Notes: generated by a model not told the origin, from the letters alone. Shown: positions 27,564-36,585, counted from the first letter of the stretch. The stretch: 64,000 nucleotides of DNA from Streptomyces sp. CB00455 (GCF_001905445.1 NZ_LIVQ01000003.1:495353-559352), one strand, 5' to 3'. Translations and numbers: made by a program.

Positions 27564-28511
27564 GTGCGCTACGACGACAGCTCCCCGCCCCCCGAATCCG
27601 ACGCTCCGGTCAGTCCGGACCGGCCGTGGTTCGCGCGTCGCTCCACCCTCATCGTCACGGCCGCGGCGCTCGCCCCGGCCTGCCTGGCCGGCTGGGTGCT
27701 GACCCAGGTGGTGGCCGGGTCCGGCCACCACGGCCAGGACGCCAAGCCGGGCACGGCCGCGGCCACCGGCCCCCGCGCCGCCGCGTCCGCGTCCCCCTCC
27801 GGATCCCCTTCCACGCCCGCCAAGCCCGGCGCCCCGGCGAAGCTCACCGGTCGGACCGTCGTCATCGACCCCGGCCACAACACCGGCAACTTCAAGCACA
27901 CGTCCGAGATCGACAAGCAGGTGGACATCGGCACGGCCGACAAGGAGTGCGACACCACCGGCACCACCACCAACTCCGGCTACATGGAAGCCGAGTTCAC
28001 CCTCGACGTCTCCCAGCGCCTGCGGACCGTCCTGGAGGCCCAGGGCGCGAAGGTCGTCCTCACCCACGAAGCCGACCGTCCCTGGGGCCCGTGCATCGAC
28101 GAACGCGCCCGCATCGGCAACGCGGCCGGGGCCGACGCCGTCGTCTCCGTCCACGCCGACGGCGTCTCCGCCGGCAGTCGCGGCTTCCACATCATCCTCC
28201 CGGCCAAGGTCAAGCAAGGCGCCGCGGACACCGCGGCCATCGTGGAACCCTCCCGCCGGCTCGGTGAGCGGATCGCCGGCAACTTCGCCCGCACCACCGG
28301 GTCGGCCCCGGCGAACTACCTCGGCAGCGGAACCGGTTTGGTCGTCCGTGACGACCTCGGCGGACTGAACCTGTCAACCCGCCCCAAGGTGTTCATCGAA
28401 TGCGGCAACATGCGTGACGCCAAGGACGCGGCGCAGCTGACGAGTCCGGAGTGGCGGCAGAAGGCGGCTCAGGGCATCGCGGACGGCATCGTAGGGTTCC
28501 TCGGCGGGTAG
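27564..28511 (+). CDS. N-acetylmuramoyl-L-alanine amidase (Amidase_3)
   Basis: The 315-residue enzyme has an N-terminal cytoplasmic stretch, one membrane/signal segment (about 27-50), an Ala/Ser/Pro linker and the Amidase_3 domain (about 95-315). Zinc ligands are visible in VVIDPGHNTGN, GYMEAEFTLDVS and VSVHADG, and the catalytic Glu in FIECGNMRD. It cleaves the bond between MurNAc and the stem peptide of peptidoglycan outside the cell. Confidence 0.92.
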   Translation: MRYDDSSPPPESDAPVSPDRPWFARRSTLIVTAAALAPACLAGWVLTQVVAGSGHHGQDAKPGTAAATGPRAAASASPSGSPSTPAKPGAPAKLTGRTVVIDPGHNTGNFKHTSEIDKQVDIGTADKECDTTGTTTNSGYMEAEFTLDVSQRLRTVLEAQGAKVVLTHEADRPWGPCIDERARIGNAAGADAVVSVHADGVSAGSRGFHIILPAKVKQGAADTAAIVEPSRRLGERIAGNFARTTGSAPANYLGSGTGLVVRDDLGGLNLSTRPKVFIECGNMRDAKDAAQLTSPEWRQKAAQGIADGIVGFLGG

Positions 28512-28661
28512 GCCCCACCAGCGGTCCCGCCGGGACTGCTCGCCGCCCCGATCCTCTCGGCCGCGCGAGACCTCCGTACCATGGTGCCGCCCGCCCGCTC
28601 CAGGCACGCTCTGCGACCGCGGCACCACGAGACGACCGAGACCGAGAAGGACACCTGAGAC

Positions 28662-29480
28662 GTGAACATCCGCTCCCTCACTCGAGGCGACGGCGTGGTG
28701 ATCGGAGCAGCGGTGCTGCTGTTCATCGCCTCGTTCCTCGATTTCTACTCCGCAACCGGCGGCAACCTCCCGAGCGCCTGGGACACGGACGCCTACCGCC
28801 TCGTGCTCCCCAGCGTCTTCCTGCTCGGATTCATCGCCGCCGGTCTGCTGATCGCCGGCCGGTTCCAGCCGGAGGCCCGCAAGGTGCTGGGCCTGCCGCT
28901 GACGGCGTGGGGCACCGTGCTCGCCGTCTCGGCCGTCTGGTCCGCGCTGTGGGCGCTGATCACCTGCCCGAGCCAGCTCGACCTGGGCGCGGGTGCCATC
29001 CTCGCCTTCCTCGCCACCCTGGCCCTGGCCGGCGTGGCCGTGGCCGGCGCGAAGATCCCGGCGCTCGCCGGGCAGCTGGTGCCGGACCCGAAGCCCGCCG
29101 CCGTCCCGCCGTACGGGGGCCAGCCCCAGCCGGGCGCCGGGTACGGCTACCCGGGCGCGCAGCAGCAGCCCTACGGCTCCACCCCGCAGCCGGTCCCGCC
29201 GTACGGCGGCACCTCGACCCCCGCCCCGGGTGCGCAGGACTCCGGCCACACGCCGGCCCCGACGCCCGCCCCGGCGGCCGACTTCACGCCGTTCTGGTTC
29301 GCCGTGCCGGTCGCCCGTCCCCTCTTCGGTGAGGACGGCTCTCCCGCTCCGATCGCCGAACTCGCCCCGGGCACCTGGTACCTGGCCGTCGAGCAGCGCG
29401 GTCCGTCCACCCTGGTCGCCCAGACCCAGGACGGCCGCCGCGGCGTCCTGAACGACACCTCGGGCATCCAGCGCGGCTGA
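28662..29480 (+). CDS. DUF5336-like membrane protein
   Basis: This 272-residue protein has four predicted membrane helices in residues 10-145, then a Pro/Gly/Tyr/Gln-rich region with PPYGG repeats (about 150-200) and a small C-terminal domain containing WYLAVEQRGPSTLVAQTQDG. The layout resembles DUF5336/DUF4190-type Streptomyces membrane proteins. The role is unknown. The GTG start has GAAGGA about 12 nt upstream. Confidence 0.78.
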   Translation: MNIRSLTRGDGVVIGAAVLLFIASFLDFYSATGGNLPSAWDTDAYRLVLPSVFLLGFIAAGLLIAGRFQPEARKVLGLPLTAWGTVLAVSAVWSALWALITCPSQLDLGAGAILAFLATLALAGVAVAGAKIPALAGQLVPDPKPAAVPPYGGQPQPGAGYGYPGAQQQPYGSTPQPVPPYGGTSTPAPGAQDSGHTPAPTPAPAADFTPFWFAVPVARPLFGEDGSPAPIAELAPGTWYLAVEQRGPSTLVAQTQDGRRGVLNDTSGIQRG

Positions 29481-29691
29481 CCCGCGCCCTGCCGCTCGTA
29501 CCCCGTGCTCCCCGCACTTCCCGTGCGCCCGGCACAGCCCCCTGCGCCCCACCGGTCCCGCCGGTGGGGCGCAGTGCTGTGCGTCCGCCACCTCCCCCCG
29601 CGGCGGCGCCCCTCACCCTTCCGGGCGTACGGCCGGTGCCCTACAGTCCCCTGACGCACCGTCAGTCACGGCACAGCGGAGGGGACCGTAC

Positions 29692-30702
29692 ATGCGCCTG
29701 GGACTCGCACTCGGCTACTGGGGCCGCGGCCCCCACCCGGACCACCTCGGCCTCGCCACCGAGGCCGAGACCCTCGGCTACGACTCGGTCTGGACCGCCG
29801 AGGCCTGGGGCTCGGACGCCTTCACCCCGCTCACCTGGATCGCCGCGCACACCTCCCGCATCCGCCTGGGCACGGCCATCGCGCAGATGGCGGCGCGCAC
29901 CCCCACCGCCACCGCCATGCACGCCCTCACCCTGGACCACCTCTCCGGCGGCCGGATGATGCTGGGCCTCGGCCTGTCCGGTCCACAGGTGGTCGAGGGC
30001 TGGTACGGGCGCCCCTTCCCCGCGAGCCCGCTCACCGCGACCCGCGAGTACGTCGACGTCATCCGCCAGGTGCTGCGCCGCGAGGGCCCGGTCGCCCTCG
30101 ACGGCCGCTTCCACCAGCACCCGTACCGCGGTGACGACGGCACCGGCACCGGCAAGCCGCTCAAGCCCATCACCCACCCGCTCCGCGCGGACCTGCCCCT
30201 CCTGCTGGGCGCCGAGGGGCCCGGGAACATCGCCCAGACGACACGCATCGCGGACGGCTGGCTCCCCCTGTACTGGTCGCCGACCCGCACGGACGTGTAC
30301 CGGGCCTCCCTCACGGACCTCCCCGACGGGTTCATGATCGCGCCGATGGCCCGGGCCGAGGTCTGCGACGACGTCGCCGAGGGGCTGCTCCCCGTCAAGG
30401 CGATGCTCGGCTTCTACATCGGCGGCATGGGCCACGCGGCACGCAACTTCCACGCCGACCTGATGGCCCGCATGGGGTACGAGGATGAGGCCCGCCGCAT
30501 ACAGGAGCTGTTCCTCGCCGGGCGCAAGGAGGAAGCGGTCAGGGCGGTCCCGGACGCCTTCGCCGACGAGATCTCGCTCATCGGCCCCCGGGAGCGGATC
30601 GCCGAACGCCTGGAGCTGTGGCGCAAGGGCCCGGTCACCGACCTGCTCCTCACGGCCCCGGACCGGCACACCCTGCGCGTCCTCGCCGAACTGAACACCT
30701 AG
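29692..30702 (+). CDS. LLM-class F420-dependent oxidoreductase
   Basis: The 336-residue TIM-barrel protein has the F420/LLM pattern: LGLALGYWGRGPH at the N-terminus, YDSVWTAEAWGSDAF (about 29-43), RIRLGTAIAQMAARTP (about 61-76) and DHLSGGRMMLGLGLSGPQV. Mycobacterial relatives use coenzyme F420; the substrate cannot be predicted. ATG 29692 follows a GGAGGGG box. Confidence 0.9.
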   Translation: MRLGLALGYWGRGPHPDHLGLATEAETLGYDSVWTAEAWGSDAFTPLTWIAAHTSRIRLGTAIAQMAARTPTATAMHALTLDHLSGGRMMLGLGLSGPQVVEGWYGRPFPASPLTATREYVDVIRQVLRREGPVALDGRFHQHPYRGDDGTGTGKPLKPITHPLRADLPLLLGAEGPGNIAQTTRIADGWLPLYWSPTRTDVYRASLTDLPDGFMIAPMARAEVCDDVAEGLLPVKAMLGFYIGGMGHAARNFHADLMARMGYEDEARRIQELFLAGRKEEAVRAVPDAFADEISLIGPRERIAERLELWRKGPVTDLLLTAPDRHTLRVLAELNT

Positions 30703-30709
30703 CGCCGGG

Positions 30710-30742
30710 ACCGGAAAGGTTCACCGGGTCGCGGCGCCCGGC
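30710..30742. repeat. 33-bp interspersed element, copy 2
   Basis: It matches 9761-9793 at 30 of 33 positions and lies between the LLM gene stop and a strong terminator. Confidence 0.6.
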
Positions 30743-30748
30743 ACGCAC

Positions 30749-30789
30749 GGGAGCCCCGGCCGCCGCACATCGCGGCGGCCGGGGCTCCC
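30749..30789. terminator. Bidirectional terminator hairpin
   Basis: A perfect 18-bp stem (30749-30766 with 30772-30789) with a 5-nt ACATC loop lies between convergent genes. No U tract. Confidence 0.85.
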
Positions 30790-30790
30790 G

Positions 30791-30850
30791 GTCGTTCACG
30801 GGCTGGTCGTTCACGGGCCGGTCGTTCACGGGCCGGTCGTTCACGGGCCA
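30791..30850. repeat. Four tandem copies of a 15-bp unit
   Basis: GTCGTTCACGGGCYG is repeated four times directly after the terminator stem and before the end of the convergent lipoprotein-like gene. Confidence 0.85.
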
Positions 30851-30886
30851 CCCGGTGTCGCGGGCGCACCGAGCAGGGCGCGCGGA

Positions 30887-31531
30887 CTATCCGCTCAGCT
30901 GGGAGGCGCTCGGCACCTTGTCGGTTACCGTGGCTCCGGCGCTCTTGCCCGCCTCCTTCACGCCGTTGATGACGCCGCTGAAGGAGTCGATGTCCGCGTC
31001 ACCCGCCTGGCCCTTGCGCAGCTTGGTGGCCAGGCCCTTCAGCGAGTCGATGCCCGCCGTCAGCGGAACCATCGCCTTCGACAGCAGGGGGTCGCCCTTG
31101 GCGTTCTGGCCGGCCGCCTTCAGCCGGTTGTACGCGAAGGCGCCGGCCAGGCCGGCCTTGATCAGCGCGAACGTACGGCCCTTCGCGCCCTTCTTGAACT
31201 TGCCCGCGCGGAACGGCTTGATGATCCACTGGTACGTCGCGCCGGCCGCGAGGCCCGCATTGGCGACGAAGCGCGTCTTGGCGAACTTCTGTTTCTCCGC
31301 CGAGGTGCTGGGCGAGGGCGTCGCCGCGGCGATCTCATCGGCTTCGGCGGCCGCCGGCTCCGCGGCGGCCAGCGCGGCCAGTTCCGCGACGGAGCCGGCG
31401 GTGACCTCTTCTCGCCGGCCCCCGTCACCACCGCCGCCGGTGCCGCAGGCGGTGGCGCCGGCCAGTAGGGCGGTGGACAGGACCACCGCGGTCAGGGCGC
31501 GGCGGATGCGTACGGATGTGGGTAGGGACAC
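30887..31531 (-). CDS. Putative secreted lipoprotein of unknown function
   Basis: The 214-residue protein begins with a signal peptide (RRALTAVVLSTALLAGATAC) that ends in a weak lipobox. An acidic Ala/Glu-rich spacer follows, then a Lys-rich region with GLAAGATYQWIIKPFRAGKF and KGRTFALIKAGLAGAFAYN, which could be two short helical hairpins. I recognise no family with certainty. GTG 31531 has GGAGG 5 nt upstream. Confidence 0.78.
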   Translation of the reverse strand: MSLPTSVRIRRALTAVVLSTALLAGATACGTGGGGDGGRREEVTAGSVAELAALAAAEPAAAEADEIAAATPSPSTSAEKQKFAKTRFVANAGLAAGATYQWIIKPFRAGKFKKGAKGRTFALIKAGLAGAFAYNRLKAAGQNAKGDPLLSKAMVPLTAGIDSLKGLATKLRKGQAGDADIDSFSGVINGVKEAGKSAGATVTDKVPSASQLSG

Positions 31532-31643
31532 GATTGCCTCCGGGGACTGAGGTGTCCCCCGCAGCCTCGCCCCGGCCACCGCGCTTCACCACCTGGGCGA
31601 CCCGTTCGGGTTTACGACACGCCCGGGCGGCAACACGTTTGTC

Positions 31644-31946
31644 ATGAGCACTCACACACGAGTACGCACGCGAGGAAGCAGCAAGGCAGGGCGGGCCGTC
31701 GCAGTGGTGGCGGACGTGCTCGCCTTCGTGATCGGCCTCTGGATCCTGCTCTACCTGCTGGACGCCAACCAGGGCAACGGTCTCGTCGACTTCATCCACG
31801 ACGCCGCCAGCTGGCTGGCCGGCTGGTCCTACGACCTGTTCACCTTCGGCCGCGAATGGGTCCAGGTCGTCGTCGGCTACGGCATCGCCGCCGTGGCCTA
31901 CCTCTTCATCGGCCACGCCGTCGCCGGCTGGCTCTACCGGCGCTGA
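31644..31946 (+). CDS. Small membrane protein
   Basis: This 100-residue protein has a basic N-terminus and two or three membrane helices (AVVADVLAFVIGLWILLYLL and VVVGYGIAAVAYLFIGHAVA). The intervening amphipathic stretch WLAGWSYDLFTFGREW is conserved-looking. It is convergent with the toroid protein gene. Unknown function. Confidence 0.8.
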   Translation: MSTHTRVRTRGSSKAGRAVAVVADVLAFVIGLWILLYLLDANQGNGLVDFIHDAASWLAGWSYDLFTFGREWVQVVVGYGIAAVAYLFIGHAVAGWLYRR

Positions 31947-31986
31947 CCGCACTCCGGCCCGTCCGGTGCCCCTCCCGGCACCGGAC

Positions 31987-33075
31987 TCAGCCGCAGCAGT
32001 CGGGCTCCAGCCCGCAGGGGAGCGACGCCCCGCCGAACACCTCGGTGGTGGCCTCGTCCCCGCCGAGCGCCGCGACGGCGAGCAGCAGCGAGCCCGCCGT
32101 CCACGTGGTCTGCTCCACCGGCCACACGGCCTCGTCCCGGAAGACGTAACCCGTCCAGTACATGCCGTTGTCGGCGCGCAGGTGCGTGATCGAGCGCAGG
32201 ATCTCCAGCGCCCGGTCCGACTCCCCCGTCGCCCACAACGCGAGCGCCAGCTCGCAGGACTCACCGCCCGTGACCCACGGGTTGGGCAGGACGCAGCGCA
32301 CGCCCAGCCCCGGCACGACGAACTCGTCCCACCGCTCGTTTATGCGCGCCACGGCCTCCGCGCCGGTCAGGGCGCCGCCGAGGACCGGGTAGTACCAGTC
32401 CATCGAGTAGCGGTTCTTGTCGAGGAACCGCTCCGGGTGGCGGCGGATGGCGTGGCGCAGCGCGCCCGCCGCGAGCTCCCAGTCGGGCTGCGGCTCCTCG
32501 CGGTGCTCGGCGATGGCCAGCGCGCAGCGCAGCGCCTGGTGGATGGAGGAGGAGCCGGTCAGCAGGGCGTCCGTGACGGGCGTGCCGTCGGTCTCCCGCT
32601 TCCAGCCGATCTCGCCGCCCGGCTGCTGGAGCGTCAGTACGCACTCCACCGCCGCGTAGACGACCGGCCACATCCGGTCGAGGAAGGCGTCGTCGCCGGT
32701 GGCCAGGTAGTGGTGCCAGACGCCGACGGCCACGTACGCCGTGAAGTTGCTCTCCCGGCTCGCGTCCTGCGGCTCGGCGGTGTCCACGCCCTCCGGCCGG
32801 TCGGCGTAGGCCGCGTACCAGGAGCCGTCCTGGTTCTGGTGCCGGGCCAGCCACAGGTAGGCCCGCTCGGCGGCCTCGTGCTCGCCGGCCGCGTCCAGGG
32901 CCATCGCGGCCTCGGTGTGGTCCCACGGATCCAGGTGGTGCCCGCGGAACCACGGTATGGCCCCGTCCGTCCGCTGCGCCGCGAGGATGCCGGCGACCGT
33001 CTCGGCGGCCTGCTCGGCGGTCAGGACCCCGTCCAAGACCAGGTGTTCCGGCTCGGTGCGCCCGGGGGAGGTCAC
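31987..33075 (-). CDS. Prenyltransferase-like alpha-alpha toroid protein
   Basis: The 362-residue protein has repeated helical hairpins typical of the terpene cyclase / glycosidase toroid: AIPWFRGHHLDPWDHTEAAM, WLARHQNQDGSWY and ESCELALALWATGESDRALE. No DXDD cyclase motif or prenyltransferase zinc site is visible, so the usual label is only structural. GTG 33075 overlaps the stop of the upstream methyltransferase gene (GTGA). It is the last gene of the glycosyltransferase / methyltransferase / toroid operon. Confidence 0.85.
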   Translation of the reverse strand: MTSPGRTEPEHLVLDGVLTAEQAAETVAGILAAQRTDGAIPWFRGHHLDPWDHTEAAMALDAAGEHEAAERAYLWLARHQNQDGSWYAAYADRPEGVDTAEPQDASRESNFTAYVAVGVWHHYLATGDDAFLDRMWPVVYAAVECVLTLQQPGGEIGWKRETDGTPVTDALLTGSSSIHQALRCALAIAEHREEPQPDWELAAGALRHAIRRHPERFLDKNRYSMDWYYPVLGGALTGAEAVARINERWDEFVVPGLGVRCVLPNPWVTGGESCELALALWATGESDRALEILRSITHLRADNGMYWTGYVFRDEAVWPVEQTTWTAGSLLLAVAALGGDEATTEVFGGASLPCGLEPDCCG

Positions 33076-33806
33076 TGGGCCGCGCCGACGGGGAGATGGG
33101 GCTTGGTCGCGTACGCCACGAAACTCTTGCCGATGACCGGGTTCAGGGCCTGCTCCGCCAGACGCGTGGCCAGCGGCTTCTTCATGATGTCCCAGACCAG
33201 GAGCTTGTGGTAGGCCTTGACGGGCAGCGCCTTGTCGTTGTCGACGCCGAAGGCGCACTTGAGCCACCAGTACGGGGAGTGCAGACCGTGCGCGTGGTGC
33301 GTGCCGTAGGGCCTCAGGCCGGCGGCCTCCATCTTGCCGAGGAGCTCGTCCGCCTTGTATATGCGGATGTGACCGCCCTCGACCTCGTGGTAGGCGTCGG
33401 ACAGCGCCCAGCAGATCTTCTCCGGGCCATAGCGCGGCACGGTGATCGCGATGCGTCCGCCGGGCTTGAGCACGCGGACCATCTCGGCGAGCACGCCCTT
33501 GTCGTCGGGGATGTGCTCCATCACCTCGGAGATGATGACGACGTCGAAGGACTCGTCGGGGAAGGGCAGCGCGAGCGCGTCGCCCTCCATCGCGGTGGCG
33601 GTGGCGCCGGCCGGCGCCTCACCGGCCTCCTTCATGGCGGCGAACCACTTGGCGACCTCGCGGATCTCCTCGCCGTTGCGGTCGACGGCGACCACCTGGG
33701 CGCCTCTCCGGTAGCACTCGAAGGCGTGCCGGCCTGCGCCGCAGCCCAGATCGAGCACTCGGTCGCCGGCGGCGAGCGGGAACCGGGAGAAATCGACGGT
33801 CAGCAC
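33072..33806 (-). CDS. Class I SAM-dependent methyltransferase
   Basis: This 244-residue protein has SAM motif DRVLDLGCGAGRHAFEC (about 15-31), the motif II region ESFDVVIISEVMEHIPDD, and VLKPGGRIAITVPRY. A C-terminal segment rich in Trp/His (HHAHGLHSPYWWLKCAF) may bind the substrate. GTG 33806 follows AGGA by 5 nt. Middle gene of the three-gene operon; it possibly methylates a glycolipid or glycan made by the glycosyltransferase. Confidence 0.9.
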   Translation of the reverse strand: MLTVDFSRFPLAAGDRVLDLGCGAGRHAFECYRRGAQVVAVDRNGEEIREVAKWFAAMKEAGEAPAGATATAMEGDALALPFPDESFDVVIISEVMEHIPDDKGVLAEMVRVLKPGGRIAITVPRYGPEKICWALSDAYHEVEGGHIRIYKADELLGKMEAAGLRPYGTHHAHGLHSPYWWLKCAFGVDNDKALPVKAYHKLLVWDIMKKPLATRLAEQALNPVIGKSFVAYATKPHLPVGAAQ

Positions 33807-33876
33807 GGGGTCCTGCCTTCGCGTGTCGCGGGGGTGTACGGGGAGGGGACGGGGACGGCGTGGGAGAGGCGGAGGG

Positions 33877-35190
33877 TCACCGCGCGCGGCGGCTGCGGGC
33901 CGCCTGCTCGATCGCGGCGCGGTAGTGCGCGACGGTCCCCTCGGCGGCCTTGGCCCAGGTGAAGCGGGCGAGGACCCGCTCGCGCCCGGCGGCGCCCAGG
34001 CGGGCCCGCAGCTGCGGGTCACCCAGCATCCGGCCCAGCGCGCCGGCCAGGGCGCCCGCGTCGCCGGGCGGCACCGCGAGACAGCTCTCACCGTCGGGGC
34101 CGGAGACCTCGGGGATCGCGCCGCCGGTGGTGGCGACGAGCGGGGTGCCGGTGGCCATGGCCTCGGCGGCCGGGAGCGAGAAACCTTCGTAGAGGGAGGG
34201 GACGCAGGCGACCTGGGCGCTGCGGACGAGGTCGACGAGCTCGGCGTCGGTGATGCCCTTGACGAAGCGGACGGCGTCCTGCAGCCCGTATGCCTCGATG
34301 GCGCGGGCGACCGGCCCCCGCTCGGCGCGCTTGCCGACGACGACGAGGTGGGCGTCGGGCCGCTCGGTCCGCAGCTTGGCGAGCGCCTCGACGAGGTGGA
34401 CGAGCCCCTTGAGCGGGACGTCGGCGCTGGAGGTGGTCACGATGCGGCCCGGCACCTCGGCGACGGAGGCGTCCGGCGACCACAGGTCGGTGTCGGCGCC
34501 GATGTGCACGACGTGGATGCGCTCGTCCCGGACGCCCAGGTGCTCGGCGATCTCCGCCTTGGAGGAGCCGGAGACGGTGAGCACGGACGGCAGCCGGCGG
34601 GCCACGCGGGCCTGCATGCGGGTGAAGGCGTACCAGCGGCGCACGGAGGCCCGCCTCTTGCGGTCCTTCGCGGCGGCGAGGTCCAGCTTCCGGTCGACGG
34701 TGATGGGGTGATGGATGGTGGTGACGAGCGGGGCGCCGAGATCGGCCAGCAGCCCGTAGCCGAGGGTCTGGTTGTCGTGGACGACGTCGAACTCACCGGC
34801 GCGGGCGGCGAGGTGGCGCCGGGCCCGCAGCGAGAAGGTCAGCGGCTCGGGGAAGCCGCCGGTCCACATCGTGGCGACCTCGACGGCGTCGATCCAGTCC
34901 CGGTACTCGCCGCGCCGCGGGGTGCGGAAGGGGTCGGGCTGCCGGTAGAGGTCGAGGCTCGGGAGTTCGGTGAGCGTGGCGCCGGTGTCGAGCACCGGGT
35001 AGGGCTGCGCGCCGATGACCTCGACGGAGTGTCCCAGGCGCACGAGCTCGCGCGAGAGGTGGCGGACGTAGACGCCCTGGCCGCCGCAGAACGGGTTCCC
35101 CTTGTAGGTGAGGAGCGCGATGCGCAACGGGCGGTCACCGTCGGTCACGGAACCCGCGAAAGGGCTCGTCATCATGGCCTCAGCGGTCAC
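33877..35190 (-). CDS. GT4-family glycosyltransferase
   Basis: The 437-residue GT-B enzyme has an N-terminal GGQGVYVRHLSREL loop and the C-terminal GT4 signature YEGFSLPAAEAMATGTPLVA with the E-x7-E pair. Relatives include PimC-like mannosyltransferases. GTG 35190 is chosen for a purine-rich AAGGGGG upstream; ATG 35175 and ATG 35172 are alternatives. The promoter side carries a KstR-type palindrome at 35244-35257, so the operon may belong to the sterol regulon. Confidence 0.88.
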   Translation of the reverse strand: MTAEAMMTSPFAGSVTDGDRPLRIALLTYKGNPFCGGQGVYVRHLSRELVRLGHSVEVIGAQPYPVLDTGATLTELPSLDLYRQPDPFRTPRRGEYRDWIDAVEVATMWTGGFPEPLTFSLRARRHLAARAGEFDVVHDNQTLGYGLLADLGAPLVTTIHHPITVDRKLDLAAAKDRKRRASVRRWYAFTRMQARVARRLPSVLTVSGSSKAEIAEHLGVRDERIHVVHIGADTDLWSPDASVAEVPGRIVTTSSADVPLKGLVHLVEALAKLRTERPDAHLVVVGKRAERGPVARAIEAYGLQDAVRFVKGITDAELVDLVRSAQVACVPSLYEGFSLPAAEAMATGTPLVATTGGAIPEVSGPDGESCLAVPPGDAGALAGALGRMLGDPQLRARLGAAGRERVLARFTWAKAAEGTVAHYRAAIEQAARSRRAR

Positions 35191-35243
35191 TCTCGGCCCC
35201 CTTCTCCCTGCACTTTCGCCGGAGCGTAACCGCTCGGATAATG

Positions 35244-35257
35244 TAGAACAAGTTTCA
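35244..35257. promoter_or_regulatory. KstR-type operator TAGAACAAGTTTCA
   Basis: An exact match to TNNAACNNGTTNNA lies in the divergent region between the glycosyltransferase gene and the KstR-like gene. It abuts TACATT (35245-35240, minus), a plausible -10 for the glycosyltransferase. It may control both genes. Confidence 0.75.
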
Positions 35258-35396
35258 GACTTGATCCGTCGAAGACCATTGAATCTACCGGCCGGAAACC
35301 CCACCGTAAGAGGCGGAGCAGGTGATTCGCGCCACGGGTGAGGCGCCTGCCATGCTGGCTCCGGATCAGCCCCCGCAACGACACGGAACGGGACAC

Positions 35397-36020
35397 ATGA
35401 CAGCGGAAGTGAAGGCCGTCACCACACCGGCGTCGCCTCCCCTGACGGAGCGCCAGGAAGCCCGCCGACGCCGGATCCTGCACGCCAGCGCCCAACTGGC
35501 GAGCCGGGGCGGTTTCGACGCCGTCCAGATGCGCGAGGTCGCGGAGTCCTCCAGCGTGGCGCTGGGCACCCTCTACCGCTACTTCCCGTCCAAGGTGCAC
35601 CTGCTGGTCGCCACCATGCAGGACCAGCTCCAGCACATGCACACCACGCTGCGCAAGCGCCCCCCGGCCGGGGACGAACCGGCGGCGCGGGTCGCGGAGA
35701 CCCTGATGCGGGCCTTCCGGGCCCTCCAGCGGGAACCGCACCTCGCGGACGCGATGGTGCGGGCACTGACGTTCGCGGACCGCAGCGTGAGCCCCGAGGT
35801 GGACACGGTGTCCCGGCTGACCACGGCGATCATCCTGGACGCGATGGGCCTGGAGGGCCCGCCGACCGCGGAACAGCTCTCGGCGGTCCGGGTCATCGAG
35901 CACACCTGGCACTCGGCGCTGATCACGTGGCTTTCCGGCCGTGCGTCGATCGCCCAGGTCAAGATCGACATCGAGACGGTGTGCCGTCTGATCGACCTGA
36001 CGGCCCCGGAAAAGGCCTGA
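35397..36020 (+). CDS. kstR: KstR-like TetR regulator of steroid catabolism
   Basis: The 207-residue protein has a TetR helix-turn-helix at about 28-65: FDAVQMREVAESSSVALGTL followed by YRYFPSKVHLLVA. This segment is almost the same as in mycobacterial KstR, and the remainder (LTEAM/LADAM-type helix, TWHSALITWLSGRASIAQVK) also matches. KstR represses cholesterol-catabolic genes and is released by a CoA-thioester sterol intermediate. ATG 35397 is chosen from homology length; ATG 35352 and 35322 lie in frame upstream. Its box lies at 35244. Confidence 0.88.
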   Translation: MTAEVKAVTTPASPPLTERQEARRRRILHASAQLASRGGFDAVQMREVAESSSVALGTLYRYFPSKVHLLVATMQDQLQHMHTTLRKRPPAGDEPAARVAETLMRAFRALQREPHLADAMVRALTFADRSVSPEVDTVSRLTTAIILDAMGLEGPPTAEQLSAVRVIEHTWHSALITWLSGRASIAQVKIDIETVCRLIDLTAPEKA

Positions 36021-36157
36021 ACCGACCGCTGAAGGCGGGGCGCGGGCGGCGGGCGGACGGGGCTCCGGCGGGACGGGGGGCCGGGGGCCGGAGGGGAAGG
36101 CGTGGCGGCGCTTGTGGGGGTCGGTGTCCGCGTCGGAAATGGGATCAGTGACGCTCT

Positions 36158-36250
36158 GGGGGTTTCCCGCCGGCCCCATCGTCTCTCCGTGTCGGGCCGG
36201 CCCGGAAAGACCGAGGACAGCCGGGAAACCCCAAAGGAATGGGCCGGGAG
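36158..36250. repeat. Small inverted-repeat element, copy A
   Basis: The segment opens with GGGGTTTCCCG (36159-36169) and closes with its inverse CGGGAAACCCC (36222-36232), then CAAAGGAATGGGCCGGGAG. The same ends and the block CATCGTCTCTCCGTGTCGGG recur at about 62972-63140 and, inverted, at 63815-63985. It may be a non-autonomous mobile element. The rest of 36021-36438 shows no gene. Confidence 0.7.
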
Positions 36251-36438
36251 TTCGAGCAAGAGACGGGGTGGTGGCATGCCCCGACAGAGCCAGGAACGCA
36301 CCCGCATCGCTACGCGCTCCTCGATCACGCGTCCGCCGCCCGTTGTGCGACATTCCGTGAGTTGTCCTGAGCTTTGCTGAGTCCTTTCCCTTGTGGCCAG
36401 GGTGTTCCTCCTCCTTCGAGTGCTCTGTGGTCCGGTGA

Positions 36439-36585
36439 CGCAACTTCGGGATTCTTGCCCTCACCCACGGGCCGGACCCGCTCCACCTCGCCGAGGTGTT
36501 CGGGCTCGACGAGAAGACCGCGATGCGTTACGCGGACTCCGCACGAGCACTACTGGAACAGGCCGCTGAACAGCAGCTTCTATGA
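36439..36585 (+). pseudogene. C-terminal remnant of a phage-type integrase-like protein
   Basis: The open frame reads GILALTHGPDPLHLAEVFGL, DEKTAMRYADSARALLEQAA, ending at TGA 36583. This is the conserved tail of a group of Streptomyces recombinase-like proteins. There is no start codon and a stop at 36436 cuts it off, so it is a remnant. It marks the left side of an accessory region. Confidence 0.6.

Noticed and set aside
31987..33075. Terpene cyclase activity for the toroid protein
   Set aside because: No DXDD or DDxxD motif is visible. The family label is structural only.
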